Below, in pieces: positions 21,148-30,739 of a stretch of DNA of 64,000 bases; the first letter of the stretch is position 1, and every line of letters begins with the position of its first letter. Made by a program: the position numbers and the translations under genes. The notes under the pieces were generated by a model, which saw only the letters and a program-made list of their open reading frames with translations, was not told the DNA's origin and ran no database searches. The stretch is from Leptothrix sp. (in: b-proteobacteria). GTDB lineage: Bacteria > Pseudomonadota > Gammaproteobacteria > Burkholderiales > Burkholderiaceae_C. Location: the NCBI GenBank assembly GCA_013822685.1, contig PNKV01000004.1, positions 184,510 to 248,509 of the forward strand. The letters run 5' to 3'.

Positions 21148-22386
21148 ATGATGTCGTCTCTGCAGTCTGTGTCCGCTTCGCCCCTGCCTGTGCAACCCCC
21201 CAGCCGCCATGGGGCAGACCTGGCCGTCAGCCGCCGCATGGCGGCGCGTTTGAAGATGACGATTTCCGGACCTTGCGAGCCAAGCGGGGCCGAATGGGCC
21301 GCCATGGGCGCGGCCTTGTGGCGCGGCGATCCCCTGGCCGACGACGTGGCGAGTTGGCTGCACGAGGTGGGCATGAACGAAGGGCGCGGCCAATTGCAGC
21401 GTGCCATGGCGCAAGGTGTGTCAGCTGACGATGGCACGCCGCCCGCCTTGCGGCGCTTGATCGAGCAGGTGCAGGCCGTGCCAGCTTGGGTCGACCCGGC
21501 TTTGATGGCCCGGGGTGCGCGGTTTCTGCAAAGCACCGGCTTGCACGGCATGCGCGTTCTGCGTGACGCGGGCCTGATGGCCGGCTACCAGGCCTCGGCC
21601 ATCAACCAGACCTTGGTGCAGACGGGGGCCTTGAGCCGGGGTGCGCAGAAGCGGGTGTCCGAGACCACGTCGTGGTGGCTGGATTGCACCGCCGATGGCG
21701 GGCTGGCACCCCATGGGCCAGGCTGGAAGGCCACGATGCATGTGCGCGTGATGCATGCGCTGGTGCGCCAGAACGTGCGCCAGCGCCCTACCTGGGATGC
21801 CGCCCGCTTTGGCTTGCCCATCAATCAGCTGGACCTGCAGGCCACCTACCTGGCATTCAGCGTGGTGCAGTTGCTGGCCCTGCGCACGACAGGCTTCGTG
21901 GTGACGAAGGCGGATGCGCGCGCCGTCATGCACTTGTGGCGCTACATCGGCTGGCTGATGGGGGTGGACGAGGCCTGGCTGTGTGATGACGAGATGCAGG
22001 GGCGCATTCAGCTGTACCACAACGTCGTCAGCCAGGCGCCCCCCGATGACAGCAGCGTGGCCTTGGGCCGGGCCTTGATGGACGAGCCCTTGCACCGGAA
22101 CTATGCCTGGGGCCGTGCCTGGCGGGGCCGCTTTGACAAGGCGCGCCACCTCAGTCTGATTCGCTGGTTTGTGAGCCGCGAGGGCATGGGGCACCTGGGT
22201 CTGCCCCCGGCCTTGCCTTGGTACCCTTTGCTGACATTCCTGCCTTTGTTGATTACATCGGGCCTGCCGCGCCTGCTGCCGGGATCGCTGGGTGAGCGGT
22301 CCGCCCGCATCCGACGAACGCAGCTGGCCTACTGGCGCCAGGAAATGGGTGGTGGCCAGCCGCGGGAGCATTGCCCTAGACTGTAG
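21148..22386 (+). CDS. Oxygenase MpaB / latex-clearing-protein-like family protein (DUF2236)
   Basis: A 412-residue protein of the DUF2236 family, which includes haem-b latex-clearing proteins that cleave polyisoprene and fungal MpaB-type oxygenases. The presumed haem-region motif RVMHALVR is at 200-207 (Arg200, His203), and MHLWRYIGWLMGVDE is a second conserved block. There is no secretion signal, so it probably acts inside the cell on a lipid-like substrate. ATG 21148 or 21151 are equally good starts. It is divergent from an AraC regulator, and ilvA follows after 23 bases. Substrate unknown. Confidence 0.78.
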   Translation: MMSSLQSVSASPLPVQPPSRHGADLAVSRRMAARLKMTISGPCEPSGAEWAAMGAALWRGDPLADDVASWLHEVGMNEGRGQLQRAMAQGVSADDGTPPALRRLIEQVQAVPAWVDPALMARGARFLQSTGLHGMRVLRDAGLMAGYQASAINQTLVQTGALSRGAQKRVSETTSWWLDCTADGGLAPHGPGWKATMHVRVMHALVRQNVRQRPTWDAARFGLPINQLDLQATYLAFSVVQLLALRTTGFVVTKADARAVMHLWRYIGWLMGVDEAWLCDDEMQGRIQLYHNVVSQAPPDDSSVALGRALMDEPLHRNYAWGRAWRGRFDKARHLSLIRWFVSREGMGHLGLPPALPWYPLLTFLPLLITSGLPRLLPGSLGERSARIRRTQLAYWRQEMGGGQPREHCPRL

Positions 22387-22409
22387 GGCTATCCCACGGA
22401 GACCCCACG

Positions 22410-24005
22410 ATGTCCACCGCGCGCCCCGCCGCCACCAAGTCCAGCGTCAAGAAGACCCCCTCGAAGAAAACCGCCGCGCCCTTGAGCGTTCAGGACTATC
22501 TTCAAAAGATCCTGACCAGCCGGGTGTACGACGTGGCCATTGAAAGCCCGCTGGACGAGGCGCGCGGCCTGTCGCTGCGACTGGGGCACCACGTGTTCTT
22601 CAAGCGGGAAGACAAGCAGCCGGTGTTCAGCTTCAAGCTGCGGGGCGCCTACAACAAGATGGCCAAGCTCGATCCCAAGGCCCTGGCCAAGGGGGTGATC
22701 TGTGCCTCGGCCGGCAACCACGCGCAGGGCGTGGCCATGGGGGCCCGCCGCCTGGGTTGCCAGGCCATCATCGTGATGCCGGTGACCACGCCGCAAGTGA
22801 AGATCGATGCGGTGGCGCGCTTTGGTGGCGACAACGTCCAGATCGTGCTGCACGGTGAGAGCTACTCCGACTCGGCCCTGCATGCCAAGGCGCTGGAGCA
22901 GAAAAAGGGTTTGACCTTTGTCCACCCCTTTGACGACCCGGACGTGATCGCGGGCCAGGGCACCGTGGCCATGGAGATCTTGCGCCAACACTCGGGGCCC
23001 ATTGACGCCATCTTCGTGGCCATTGGTGGTGGCGGCTTGATCAGCGGCGTGGCCGCCTACATCAAGGCGGTGCGGCCCGAGATCAAGGTCATCGGCGTGC
23101 AGACCAACGACTCTGATGCGATGGCGCGCTCGGTCAAGTCGGGCAAGCGCATCACCTTGGCCGATGTCGGCCTGTTTGCCGACGGCACCGCGGTCAAACT
23201 GGTGGGCGAGGAAACCTTGCGCCTGACCCGCGAGCTGGTCGATGAGTTCGTGGTCGTGACGACGGACGAGGTGTGCGCCGCCATCAAGGACGTCTACCAG
23301 GACACGCGCTCGATCGTGGAGCCCTCAGGGGCGATGGGCGTGGCAGGCCTGAAGCAATACGCGGCGCGACATGGTGGCCAGGGGCGCACTTACGTGGCCA
23401 TCAACTGCGGCGCCAACATGAACTTCGACCGCCTGCGCTTCGTGGCCGAGCGGGCCGAAGTGGGCGAGCAACGTGAGGCCCTGCTGGCGGTCACCATCCC
23501 CGAAGAGCGTGGTTCATTCAAGCGCTTTTGCGAGCTGATCGGCCCGCGCAGCGTGACCGAGTTCAACTACAGGATTTCGGATGAGCAGGAGGCGCATGTG
23601 TTCCTGGGCGTCAGCGTCAAAGGCAAGGGCGAATCAAGCCGCCTGGCGCACGAGTTCGAATCCCACGGTTTTGCCGCGGTCGATTTGACGCAGGACGAAC
23701 TGGCCAAGACGCACATCCGCCACATGGTGGGTGGGCGTTCGAGCCTGGCCGAAGGCGAGCGCCTGTTCCGCTTCGAGTTTCCGGAGCGGCCCGGCGCCCT
23801 GATGAAGTTTCTGACCAGCTTGCCACCGGGCTGGAACATCAGCCTGTTCCATTACCGCAACCAGGGCGCCGATTTTGGCCGCATCCTGGTGGGCTTGCAG
23901 GTGCCCAAGCAGGACACCAAGGCCATCAAGCCCTTGCTGGACGCGCTGGGCTATGTATACGCGGACGAGACGCGCAACCCGGTCTACCGCTTGTTCCTGC
24001 GCTGA
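22410..24005 (+). CDS. ilvA: Threonine ammonia-lyase, biosynthetic
   Basis: PLP enzyme that deaminates threonine to 2-oxobutanoate, the first step to isoleucine. The catalytic domain holds PLP-Lys76 in SFKLRGAYNK, SAGNHAQGVA and the glycine loop IGGGGLISG. Two ACT-like regulatory domains follow (from FKRFCELIGPRSVTEFNY, and from ERPGALMKFLTSLPPGWNI), as in the long isoleucine-inhibited form. The 531-residue length is slightly long because of a Lys/Ala/Ser-rich tail at 1-25. GGAGACCCCACG precedes the ATG as ribosome binding site. Confidence 0.95.
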   Translation: MSTARPAATKSSVKKTPSKKTAAPLSVQDYLQKILTSRVYDVAIESPLDEARGLSLRLGHHVFFKREDKQPVFSFKLRGAYNKMAKLDPKALAKGVICASAGNHAQGVAMGARRLGCQAIIVMPVTTPQVKIDAVARFGGDNVQIVLHGESYSDSALHAKALEQKKGLTFVHPFDDPDVIAGQGTVAMEILRQHSGPIDAIFVAIGGGGLISGVAAYIKAVRPEIKVIGVQTNDSDAMARSVKSGKRITLADVGLFADGTAVKLVGEETLRLTRELVDEFVVVTTDEVCAAIKDVYQDTRSIVEPSGAMGVAGLKQYAARHGGQGRTYVAINCGANMNFDRLRFVAERAEVGEQREALLAVTIPEERGSFKRFCELIGPRSVTEFNYRISDEQEAHVFLGVSVKGKGESSRLAHEFESHGFAAVDLTQDELAKTHIRHMVGGRSSLAEGERLFRFEFPERPGALMKFLTSLPPGWNISLFHYRNQGADFGRILVGLQVPKQDTKAIKPLLDALGYVYADETRNPVYRLFLR

Positions 24006-24009
24006 GCGA

Positions 24010-24654
24010 TCAGAGCGGGCGGTTGCCGCCTGGACGAATCGGGCGGTTGCCGCCGTTGTTGTTCATCTGGGGCTGCTCTTGCGATGGCATGGGCATGCCT
24101 TCCGGGGAGCCGGCCATGCCGGAGTTGATGTCGGGCCGGGCGCCTGGCATTTGTTGTGGCGCAGGCGCCTCGGCGGTGAATCCGGTGGGCGGTGGCAGGG
24201 ATCCGGTGGCGGCGGCAGGCAGCAAGGGCAGGTCGAGCCTGACGGTGGCCGGGCCTGCGGCCGGGCCGATTTCGGCGCCGCGCTGGTTGACGGTGAGCAG
24301 GACCATGTCGCCATCGACGGAGCCACCGGCGCGCACGGCGCGGGCGGGTTTGCCATCCACGGACAGCAAGGCCAGGCCGCCCTTGTCGCCGTCGTTGCGC
24401 GGAGCGACCACGCCCAGCAGCTTGATGCGTTCGGCGAGCATGGAAGCAGCGGTGGGATCGGGTTGCCCCGGATCGGCCGCCGCGGCGGGGCCGGTCAGCA
24501 GTTTGCGCATGTCGCCACGGGCCGCGTTGTCAAGGGACACCGCGGTGGCGTTGGCCGGAACGGCCGTGGGCTGCGCCAGCCAGCGCAGGCCCCAATAGGC
24601 CAGGCTGGCCGCGACGGCGGCCCAAATGAAGAGGGCTAGGATGCGAGATGCCAT
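24010..24654 (-). CDS. gspC: Type II secretion system protein C
   Basis: Inner-membrane linker of the type II secretion system, connecting the platform to the secretin. The 214-residue protein has a short cytosolic start, one membrane helix at about 3-25 and the homology-region domain at about 55-145 (LAERIKLLGVVAPRND, GGLALLSVDGKPARAVRAGGSVDGDMVL). A Pro/Gly/Asn-rich tail without a PDZ domain follows. It is on the strand opposite to the other gsp genes, with 183 bases to gspG. Longer in-frame starts have no support. Confidence 0.85.
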   Translation of the reverse strand: MASRILALFIWAAVAASLAYWGLRWLAQPTAVPANATAVSLDNAARGDMRKLLTGPAAAADPGQPDPTAASMLAERIKLLGVVAPRNDGDKGGLALLSVDGKPARAVRAGGSVDGDMVLLTVNQRGAEIGPAAGPATVRLDLPLLPAAATGSLPPPTGFTAEAPAPQQMPGARPDINSGMAGSPEGMPMPSQEQPQMNNNGGNRPIRPGGNRPL

Positions 24655-24837
24655 ATTCCGGCCATTATCATCGTTGTTGATCAGTCCGAGGCGTGAAAAC
24701 AGGGCCCAAGACCTCGGGTTGATCCCGCATAGGATGCTCCTCAAGCTCGGGCATGCTTGCGACCTCGTCCGCGCTGGGGAACCTCCCTGGCGTTCTGGGC
24801 TCTAAACTTTCAGTCAAGTCACCACACGGATCTCCGC

Positions 24838-25299
24838 ATGAAGATGTTTGCTCGACCCACTCAGCACCACCTCCGGGGCGCGGCCCGGGCCCTGTCGCGG
24901 GGCTTTACCCTGATCGAACTGATGGTCGTGCTGGTGATCATTGGCCTGCTGGCCGCCCTGATCGTGCCCAATGTGCTGGAACGCGCTGACGACGCCCGCG
25001 TCACGGCGGCCAAAACCGACGTGAGCAACCTGATGCAGGCGCTCAAGCTGTACCGCCTGGACAACCAGCGCTATCCCACGGGTGAACAAGGCCTGCAGGC
25101 CCTGGTGAGCAAGCCCACCGCCGCCCCCGTTCCGCCCAACTGGAAGCCTTACCTGGAAAAGCTGCCCAATGACCCTTGGGGCGCGAACTATCAGTATGTC
25201 AACCCGGGCGTGAAAGGCACGGTCGATGTTTTCAGTTTTGGCGCTGACGGCCAAAGCGGTGGTGAAGGCAAGGATGCCGACATCGGATCCTGGCAGTAA
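24838..25299 (+). CDS. gspG: Type II secretion system major pseudopilin GspG
   Basis: Major subunit of the secretion pseudopilus, 153 residues. The prepilin peptidase site is RG/FTLIELMVV, with cleavage after Gly22 and Glu at +5, then a hydrophobic helix. The C-terminal part carries the GspG pattern of NDPWGANYQYVNPG and FSFGADGQSGGEG, the calcium-binding loop. First gene of the long gsp operon. ATG 24838 is chosen as the nearest start giving a short leader. Confidence 0.96.
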   Translation: MKMFARPTQHHLRGAARALSRGFTLIELMVVLVIIGLLAALIVPNVLERADDARVTAAKTDVSNLMQALKLYRLDNQRYPTGEQGLQALVSKPTAAPVPPNWKPYLEKLPNDPWGANYQYVNPGVKGTVDVFSFGADGQSGGEGKDADIGSWQ

Positions 25300-25813
25300 G
25301 TTGCCCCACCGGCCCCAATCAGCGCGCGGCTTCACGCTGCTCGAACTCATGGTCGTGGTCGCGTTGATCGCGATCACCACGGCCGTGGTGTCTTTTGCGG
25401 TCCCCGATCCCTCGTCCACCCGCCTGGAGCGCGAAGCCGCGCGCCTGACCGCCATCCTGGAATCGGCGCGGGTGCAGGCGCGTGCTGGCGCCATGACCAT
25501 CCGCTGGGTGCCCGAGCCCAACAGCAAGGGCGACGACTACCAGTTCATCGGCTTGCCCGAGGCCTTCATGCCCCCTTCTTTGAAGTGGGACGCGCGTGAG
25601 ATCAAGGCCGAGGTGGTGAATGGCGGCATCGGCATCGGCATGAAGAAAAGCATCGTCCTGGGGCCCGAGCCCGTGATCGGTGCCCAAAGCATCATCTTGC
25701 GCCTGGAAGACCGGCAGATCATCATCGGCACCGATGGGCTCAATCCTTTTGACGTGATCACAGGGGCGCCTGGCGAAGCCGACCAGGATGGGGGTGACCG
25801 TGCGCCAGCTTGA
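25274..25813 (+). CDS. gspH: Type II secretion system pseudopilin GspH
   Basis: Minor pseudopilin of about 179 residues. The cleavage site is ARG/FTLLELMVVVALI (Gly19), with a weakly conserved globular C-terminus. The start is not certain: ATG 25274 overlaps gspG by 26 bases and has GAAGG upstream, while TTG 25301 just after the gspG stop is an alternative. It overlaps gspI by 26 bases. Confidence 0.88.
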   Translation: MPTSDPGSKLPHRPQSARGFTLLELMVVVALIAITTAVVSFAVPDPSSTRLEREAARLTAILESARVQARAGAMTIRWVPEPNSKGDDYQFIGLPEAFMPPSLKWDAREIKAEVVNGGIGIGMKKSIVLGPEPVIGAQSIILRLEDRQIIIGTDGLNPFDVITGAPGEADQDGGDRAPA

Positions 25814-26180
25814 CAAGCCGCAGTCCATGGGCGGCATGACGCTGATCGAAGTGCTGGTCGCCTTGGCGATCGTGGCGATCACCTTGTCGGCCGGCATCAA
25901 GGCGGCGGGCGGCTTGACGTTGAACGCCCAGCGCGTGAGCGACCTGACCGTGGGCCAGTGGTGCATCGAAAACCAGTTGTTCGTCTTGAAGGCCAGCGCC
26001 ACCTTCCCGGACGTGGGCGACAGCGAGTTCAAGTGCCAGCAATTGGGGCGCGAGTTCAAGGGCAAGCAATCCGTGCGGCCCACCGTCAATGCTGCCAACT
26101 TCAGGCGGATTGAGGTGCAGATGCTGGACGAGGAGGGGCAGTCGGTGGTCAAGGTGATCACCGTGCTGCCAAGGCCATGA
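25788..26180 (+). CDS. gspI: Type II secretion system pseudopilin GspI
   Basis: Minor pseudopilin of 130 residues. The cleavage site is GG/MTLIEVLVALAIV (Gly16, Glu +5), with Met rather than Phe at +1, common in GspI. The GspI pattern WCIENQL follows. It overlaps gspH by 26 bases and gspJ by 4 (ATGA), indicating coupled translation. Confidence 0.93.
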   Translation: MGVTVRQLDKPQSMGGMTLIEVLVALAIVAITLSAGIKAAGGLTLNAQRVSDLTVGQWCIENQLFVLKASATFPDVGDSEFKCQQLGREFKGKQSVRPTVNAANFRRIEVQMLDEEGQSVVKVITVLPRP

Positions 26181-26806
26181 AGCACGTTCGCGCCAGCGCT
26201 GGCTTCACGCTCATCGAGGTGCTCGTGGCCCTGGTGATCCTGTCGGTCATGGCGGCCACGGCCTTCAAGGGCATGGACAGCATCAGCCGGGCCCGCGAAG
26301 TGGCCGAGGGCAAGCTCAAGCGCACCCTGCGTTTGCAATCGGTCATGACCCAATGGGACGCCGACATGGCCTCGGTGATCGACGTCCCCACCTTGAACAC
26401 CGGCTCGATCCAAGGGCAGCGTGCGTTTCTGTTCAACGGCAACTACCTGCGTTTTGCCCGACAGGCGCCGGGTGGCGTGCAGGTTGTGGTCTGGAGCCTG
26501 CGCGATGGACGCTGGGAGCGCTGGGCCGGCCCCCCCGTCACCACCGTGGGGGAGCTGGATGCCCAGTGGACCACCGCCCAGCAGTTGAAGGGCACCGAGC
26601 CGGGCACCTTGACGATGCTCAAGGGCGCATTGCAGTGGCAGATGTATTTCTACATTGGCGTGAGTGGCGGCAGCCTGACCCCCACCAATCCCCAATCCAC
26701 GGGCAACAACCAGCTGCCGGTGGCGGTGCGTTCCGTGCTGACCCTGGGGCCTGCCAGTGGTTTCGAGGGCGTGGCCATGCGCGACACGTTCCTGGCCGCT
26801 CACTGA
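26177..26806 (+). CDS. gspJ: Type II secretion system pseudopilin GspJ
   Basis: Minor pseudopilin of 209 residues in the I-J-K tip complex. The cleavage site is AG/FTLIEVLVALVIL (Gly9). Body motifs RALRLQSVM-like and LRFARQAPGG...VVWSLRDGRWERW are typical. The ATGA overlap with gspI implies coupling. Confidence 0.93.
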   Translation: MKHVRASAGFTLIEVLVALVILSVMAATAFKGMDSISRAREVAEGKLKRTLRLQSVMTQWDADMASVIDVPTLNTGSIQGQRAFLFNGNYLRFARQAPGGVQVVVWSLRDGRWERWAGPPVTTVGELDAQWTTAQQLKGTEPGTLTMLKGALQWQMYFYIGVSGGSLTPTNPQSTGNNQLPVAVRSVLTLGPASGFEGVAMRDTFLAAH

Positions 26807-26815
26807 GGCAATGAC

Positions 26816-27877
26816 ATGAAGCACACCCGGCCTTCGAACCACCTCACTCGACAACGCGGCGCGGCCCTGCTGATGGCCATGGTCATCGTGACCGTGGTGG
26901 CCACCATCGCGTCGTCGATGGTGTGGCAGCAGTGGCGCGCCGTCCAAGTGGAATCGGCCGAGCGGGGGCGCCAGCAATCAGAGTGGCTGCTGGTGGGCGC
27001 CCTCGATTTCGCGCGCCTGGTGCTGAAGGACGACGGCCGCCGCATCCAGACCGGCGGGCAGCCCGAGCCGACCCACCTGGCGCAGCAGTGGGCCCAGGAT
27101 TTGAAGGAAATGCGCCTGTCGACCTTCCTGGCCGTGGACAAGGACAACACCGACGACGCGCCCGACGCTTTCCTGTCGGGCAAGGTGCTGGACATCAACG
27201 CGCGCTACAACCTGCGCAATCTGCTGCTGATCAGCACCACGCCCGGCTTGGTCGACATCGACCCGGCGCAGGTGAGTGTGCTGAGGGCCCTGTTTGTCAA
27301 CATCAACCTGCCCCCTGATCTGGCGCTGCAGATCGCCGAGGCCTTGAGAAAGGCGACCTTGGCGGCCATGGACACCACCCAGTCGTTTGCTGCCCTGGGT
27401 GGCGCGGCGGGCCGGGGTGCTGCCCCCGTGATGCCGCAGCGGCTGGATCAATTGACCTGGTTGTTGCCCAAGCTGGGCGCGGACACCGTGGAGCGCATGC
27501 GCCCCTACGTGGCCTTGCTGCCTTACCTGAATGTGCCGCAAGGGGGCATCACGGCGATCAACGTCAACACCGCCCCCAAGGAAGTCATTGCGGCGGTGTG
27601 GGGCATCGACACCGCCACCGCCGAGCGCATCGTGCGGACCCGGCAAAGCCATTATTTTGAAGAGGTGGCCGAGGCCGGGAAGCAAGTGCCCACAGTGCCC
27701 GTCCCGGCCGACGCGATCGATGTGACCTCCAAATATTTCGAGGTGACCAGCATTCTGCGGCTGGAGAATCAGATCATGAAGAACCGGCACCTGGTCAGGC
27801 GCGAGGGCCAGGCCAGGCAGATTGAGGTGATTGTGATGAATCAGGAGCGCTTTTCCGGCGTTGATCCTGGAAACTGA
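26816..27877 (+). CDS. gspK: Type II secretion system pseudopilin GspK
   Basis: Large tip pseudopilin of 353 residues. The cleavage region is RQRG/AALLMAMVIVTVV, with no Glu at +5, as expected of GspK. The GspK signature DINARYNLRNLL is followed by a helix-hairpin-helix-like part, INVNTAPKEVIAAVWGID. After it comes a 106-base gap before gspL containing TACAAT at 27921-27926, a possible internal -10. Confidence 0.94.
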   Translation: MKHTRPSNHLTRQRGAALLMAMVIVTVVATIASSMVWQQWRAVQVESAERGRQQSEWLLVGALDFARLVLKDDGRRIQTGGQPEPTHLAQQWAQDLKEMRLSTFLAVDKDNTDDAPDAFLSGKVLDINARYNLRNLLLISTTPGLVDIDPAQVSVLRALFVNINLPPDLALQIAEALRKATLAAMDTTQSFAALGGAAGRGAAPVMPQRLDQLTWLLPKLGADTVERMRPYVALLPYLNVPQGGITAINVNTAPKEVIAAVWGIDTATAERIVRTRQSHYFEEVAEAGKQVPTVPVPADAIDVTSKYFEVTSILRLENQIMKNRHLVRREGQARQIEVIVMNQERFSGVDPGN

Positions 27878-27983
27878 CAAGACAGTATCTATCCTTAAAC
27901 GTGTCTTATTTCGCGCCTCCTACAATGCCAAGGCATCTACCCTTGATGTGCTGTTCCCTTTTCGACCCCTTTGACTGCCGGGC

Positions 27984-29249
27984 ATGAGCATCCTCATCCT
28001 TCAACTACCCGCGCGTTCGCGCCTGAATGCCGACCTGGCCGTGGCGGAGCCGACCTCGTCTGCGGCGCAGGCGACCAAGGAATACGCGTACGTTTTGAGC
28101 GCCGATGGGCAGACCGTGGCGCGGCAAGGGCGTTGTGCCTTGTCGATGGTGCCGCGCGCCGACACGGTGGTTGCGGTGTTGGCGCCCACCGACATCAGCT
28201 GGCACCGCCTGACAGTGCCCAAGGCCCCGGCTGCGCGCCTGCGCGCCGCGCTGGCCAGCATGCTGGAAGAGGCCATGCTGACCGACCCCGAGGACATGCA
28301 CCTGGCCCTGGCGCCAGGCGCCAAGGCCGGCCAGCCCGCCTGGATCGCGGCTTGCGACCTGACCTGGCTCACCAGCCAGTTGATGCTGCTGGAGAAAGCC
28401 AAACTGCGCGTGGACCGTGTGGTCCCTGCCGTGTGGCCCGATGAGCCCGCCACGGGTTATTTCCATGAAGTTCACGAAGCCGGCAGCGGTGCCGCGCCCG
28501 ATCGCGGCCTGGAAATCGTCCTGACCTGGTCGACCCTGGACGGCGTGGCCAGTTGGCCCTTGACCGGCGGCCTGTCGCGCGCGCTGGTGCCCGAAGCCTT
28601 GCCGCCACAAACCCGCTTCTTTGCCACACCGCAGGTGGCCTCACCCGCCGAACGCTGGTTGGGCCAGGCCGTGACCGTGCAAACCCAATCCGAGCATTTG
28701 CTGCAGGCCAACCGCTCGTTGTGGAACCTGTTGCAATTTGACCTCACCCCCAACAGCAAAGGCTTCAACGCAGTCTCCGACCGTTGGCGCCAGTTCCTGA
28801 GCCCCCAGTGGCGCCCGGTGCGCGTGGGCATGGCGGCCTTGGTGGTGGTCCAGCTGCTGGGCTTGAACCTGTGGGCCTTGCAGCAAGAGCGGCAGCTCAA
28901 GCTCAAGAAGGCCGAGATGACAACGATCCTGAAGCAGGCCTACCCGCAGGTCACCGTGATCCTGGACCCGGCCGTTCAGATGCAGCGCGAGACCGAAGCC
29001 TTGCGCGCCGTCGCGGGCCAGCCGGGCGACAACGACCTGGAGGGCTTGATGTCCCTGGTGGCCAGTGCCTGGCCCAACGAGATGCCTTCCACCAATCTGC
29101 AATACGACGGCACCACGCTGACCTTGGCGCCGCCGCCGGCCTGGGGCCCTGCGGACATCGACCAGTTCCGCAGCAAGCTGTCGGCCACGGGTGCCCAGGT
29201 GGAGGTGGCCGATGGCCGCCTGACCGTGCGCCGCGGCCCACGCGGTTGA
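27984..29249 (+). CDS. gspL: Type II secretion system protein L
   Basis: Inner-membrane platform subunit that recruits the GspE ATPase. The 421 residues comprise an actin-like cytosolic domain (about 1-275; VAVLAPTDISWHRLTVPKAP), one membrane helix at about 283-300 (GMAALVVVQLLGLNLWAL) and a periplasmic ferredoxin-like domain. It is followed 24 bases later by gspM. Confidence 0.9.
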   Translation: MSILILQLPARSRLNADLAVAEPTSSAAQATKEYAYVLSADGQTVARQGRCALSMVPRADTVVAVLAPTDISWHRLTVPKAPAARLRAALASMLEEAMLTDPEDMHLALAPGAKAGQPAWIAACDLTWLTSQLMLLEKAKLRVDRVVPAVWPDEPATGYFHEVHEAGSGAAPDRGLEIVLTWSTLDGVASWPLTGGLSRALVPEALPPQTRFFATPQVASPAERWLGQAVTVQTQSEHLLQANRSLWNLLQFDLTPNSKGFNAVSDRWRQFLSPQWRPVRVGMAALVVVQLLGLNLWALQQERQLKLKKAEMTTILKQAYPQVTVILDPAVQMQRETEALRAVAGQPGDNDLEGLMSLVASAWPNEMPSTNLQYDGTTLTLAPPPAWGPADIDQFRSKLSATGAQVEVADGRLTVRRGPRG

Positions 29250-29273
29250 GCCGATCGACATTGACACAGACCT

Positions 29274-29798
29274 ATGAGCACTGAATCAGAAGCCACCTCC
29301 TTCAACGTCCTGCGGCAGCAGTGGCTGGCGCGTTGGACCGCGATGGCGCCGCGTGAACGCCAGATGGCGCAGGCGGCCGCCGCTTTGGTGTTGCTGACCG
29401 TGCTGGTGCTGGTGTTCATCCGCCCCGCCTTGAAAAGCATGCAGCAAACGCCGGTGCAATTGCGCGAGATCAGCACCCAGGTGGGCCGCATGCGCGCCTT
29501 GGCGGACGAGGCCCAGGTTTTGCGCCAGCAGCCCCCTGTGCCGCCCGTGCAGGCTGAAGCCGCCTTGAAGGCGGCCACCGAGCGCTTGGGCACGGGCGCC
29601 CGGATGAGCCTGCAGGCTGATCGGGCCACGGTTGAATTCACCAAGGTGAGTGGCGGTGCGCTGGCCGATTGGCTGGCCGAGGTCCGTGTGGCCGCCCGCG
29701 CGCGGCCCCTTGAAGCCAATCTCGCGCAATCGGACCCGGGTCATTATTCGGGCACGGTGGTACTCGGCCTGGCCCCTGGGCAGGCTTCGCCTCGCTGA
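29274..29798 (+). CDS. gspM: Type II secretion system protein M
   Basis: Small platform subunit of 174 residues. It has a cytosolic start (LRQQWLARWTAMAPRERQM), a membrane helix at about 36-55 and a periplasmic domain with an Ala/Glu-rich coil. Identified mainly from position between gspL and gspN and from this layout. Confidence 0.88.
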   Translation: MSTESEATSFNVLRQQWLARWTAMAPRERQMAQAAAALVLLTVLVLVFIRPALKSMQQTPVQLREISTQVGRMRALADEAQVLRQQPPVPPVQAEAALKAATERLGTGARMSLQADRATVEFTKVSGGALADWLAEVRVAARARPLEANLAQSDPGHYSGTVVLGLAPGQASPR

Positions 29799-29815
29799 GC
29801 AGGAACACGCCGCGC

Positions 29816-30736
29816 ATGTCGATCCTCGCCAACTTGAAATCCCCCGCCGCCTGGTGGTCTGGCGGCATGGCCGCGACCACCCGCTGGATGGAATCCACGC
29901 TGGAGGTTGCGCGCTGGGAAAACATGCGCAAGGCCGGCCGGCGGTGGGGCTGGTGGGGCGCGGTTTTGGGCGCTTTGCTGGGCTTCATCTTGTATGCGCC
30001 GGCCAGTTGGTTGGCCCAGGGTGTGGTGGTGCTGAGCGAAGGCCGCTTGTTGTTGGCCGAATCTCAGGGTACCGTGTGGAATGGTGACGCCGTGGTGGTG
30101 TTGACTGGCGGGCCCGGAAGCCGCGATGCGCGGGCCTTGCCAGGCCGTCTGGCCTGGAAGCTGCGGCCGCGCCTGACTGGTCTGGGCCTGACGGTGCAGC
30201 AAGATTGCTGCATGCCCACACCGGTGGTGATTCATGTGCAACCGGGCTTTGGCCGCGCGCGGATTGCGGTGTTCAGCCAAAGCAGCGCTTCGGCGCCGCT
30301 GTCGCCCGCGGGGCCGATCGGCCACTGGCCGGCCGCCTGGTTGACCGGTTTGGGCACACCCTGGAACACCTTGCAACTGGGCGGTGTGGTGCGCATGAGC
30401 AGCAACGCTTTGGTGGTTGAATGGGTTCATGGTCGGGTGCGCTTCGAAGGGCAGGCGCAAGTTGATTTCAACGATGTGTCCTCCAGCGTCACGACGCTGG
30501 ACCGGCTGGGCTCCTACCGGCTTGATTTGCTGGGCGACCCGCAAGGGCGTGTGAATGTGTCGCTGATGACCTTGGACGGTGCTTTGCAGCTGTCGGGTCA
30601 AGGGCAAATGGGTTTGAATGGTTTGCGCTTCCGGGGCGAAGCGCGGGCCAATGAAAGCGAGCGCGGCGCGCTCGACAGTTTCCTGAACATCATCGGTCGT
30701 CGCATGGGCGACCGTTCCGTAATCTCGATCGGATAA
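29816..30736 (+). CDS. gspN: Type II secretion system protein N
   Basis: Inner-membrane/periplasmic protein of 306 residues found in many Burkholderiales type II loci; exact role unclear. A membrane helix lies at about 47-70 (WWGAVLGALLGFILYAPASW), followed by the GspN pattern GTVWNGDAVV and PGRLAWKLRPRLTGLGL. It ends three bases before gspD. Confidence 0.88.
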   Translation: MSILANLKSPAAWWSGGMAATTRWMESTLEVARWENMRKAGRRWGWWGAVLGALLGFILYAPASWLAQGVVVLSEGRLLLAESQGTVWNGDAVVVLTGGPGSRDARALPGRLAWKLRPRLTGLGLTVQQDCCMPTPVVIHVQPGFGRARIAVFSQSSASAPLSPAGPIGHWPAAWLTGLGTPWNTLQLGGVVRMSSNALVVEWVHGRVRFEGQAQVDFNDVSSSVTTLDRLGSYRLDLLGDPQGRVNVSLMTLDGALQLSGQGQMGLNGLRFRGEARANESERGALDSFLNIIGRRMGDRSVISIG

Positions 30737-30739
30737 GTC

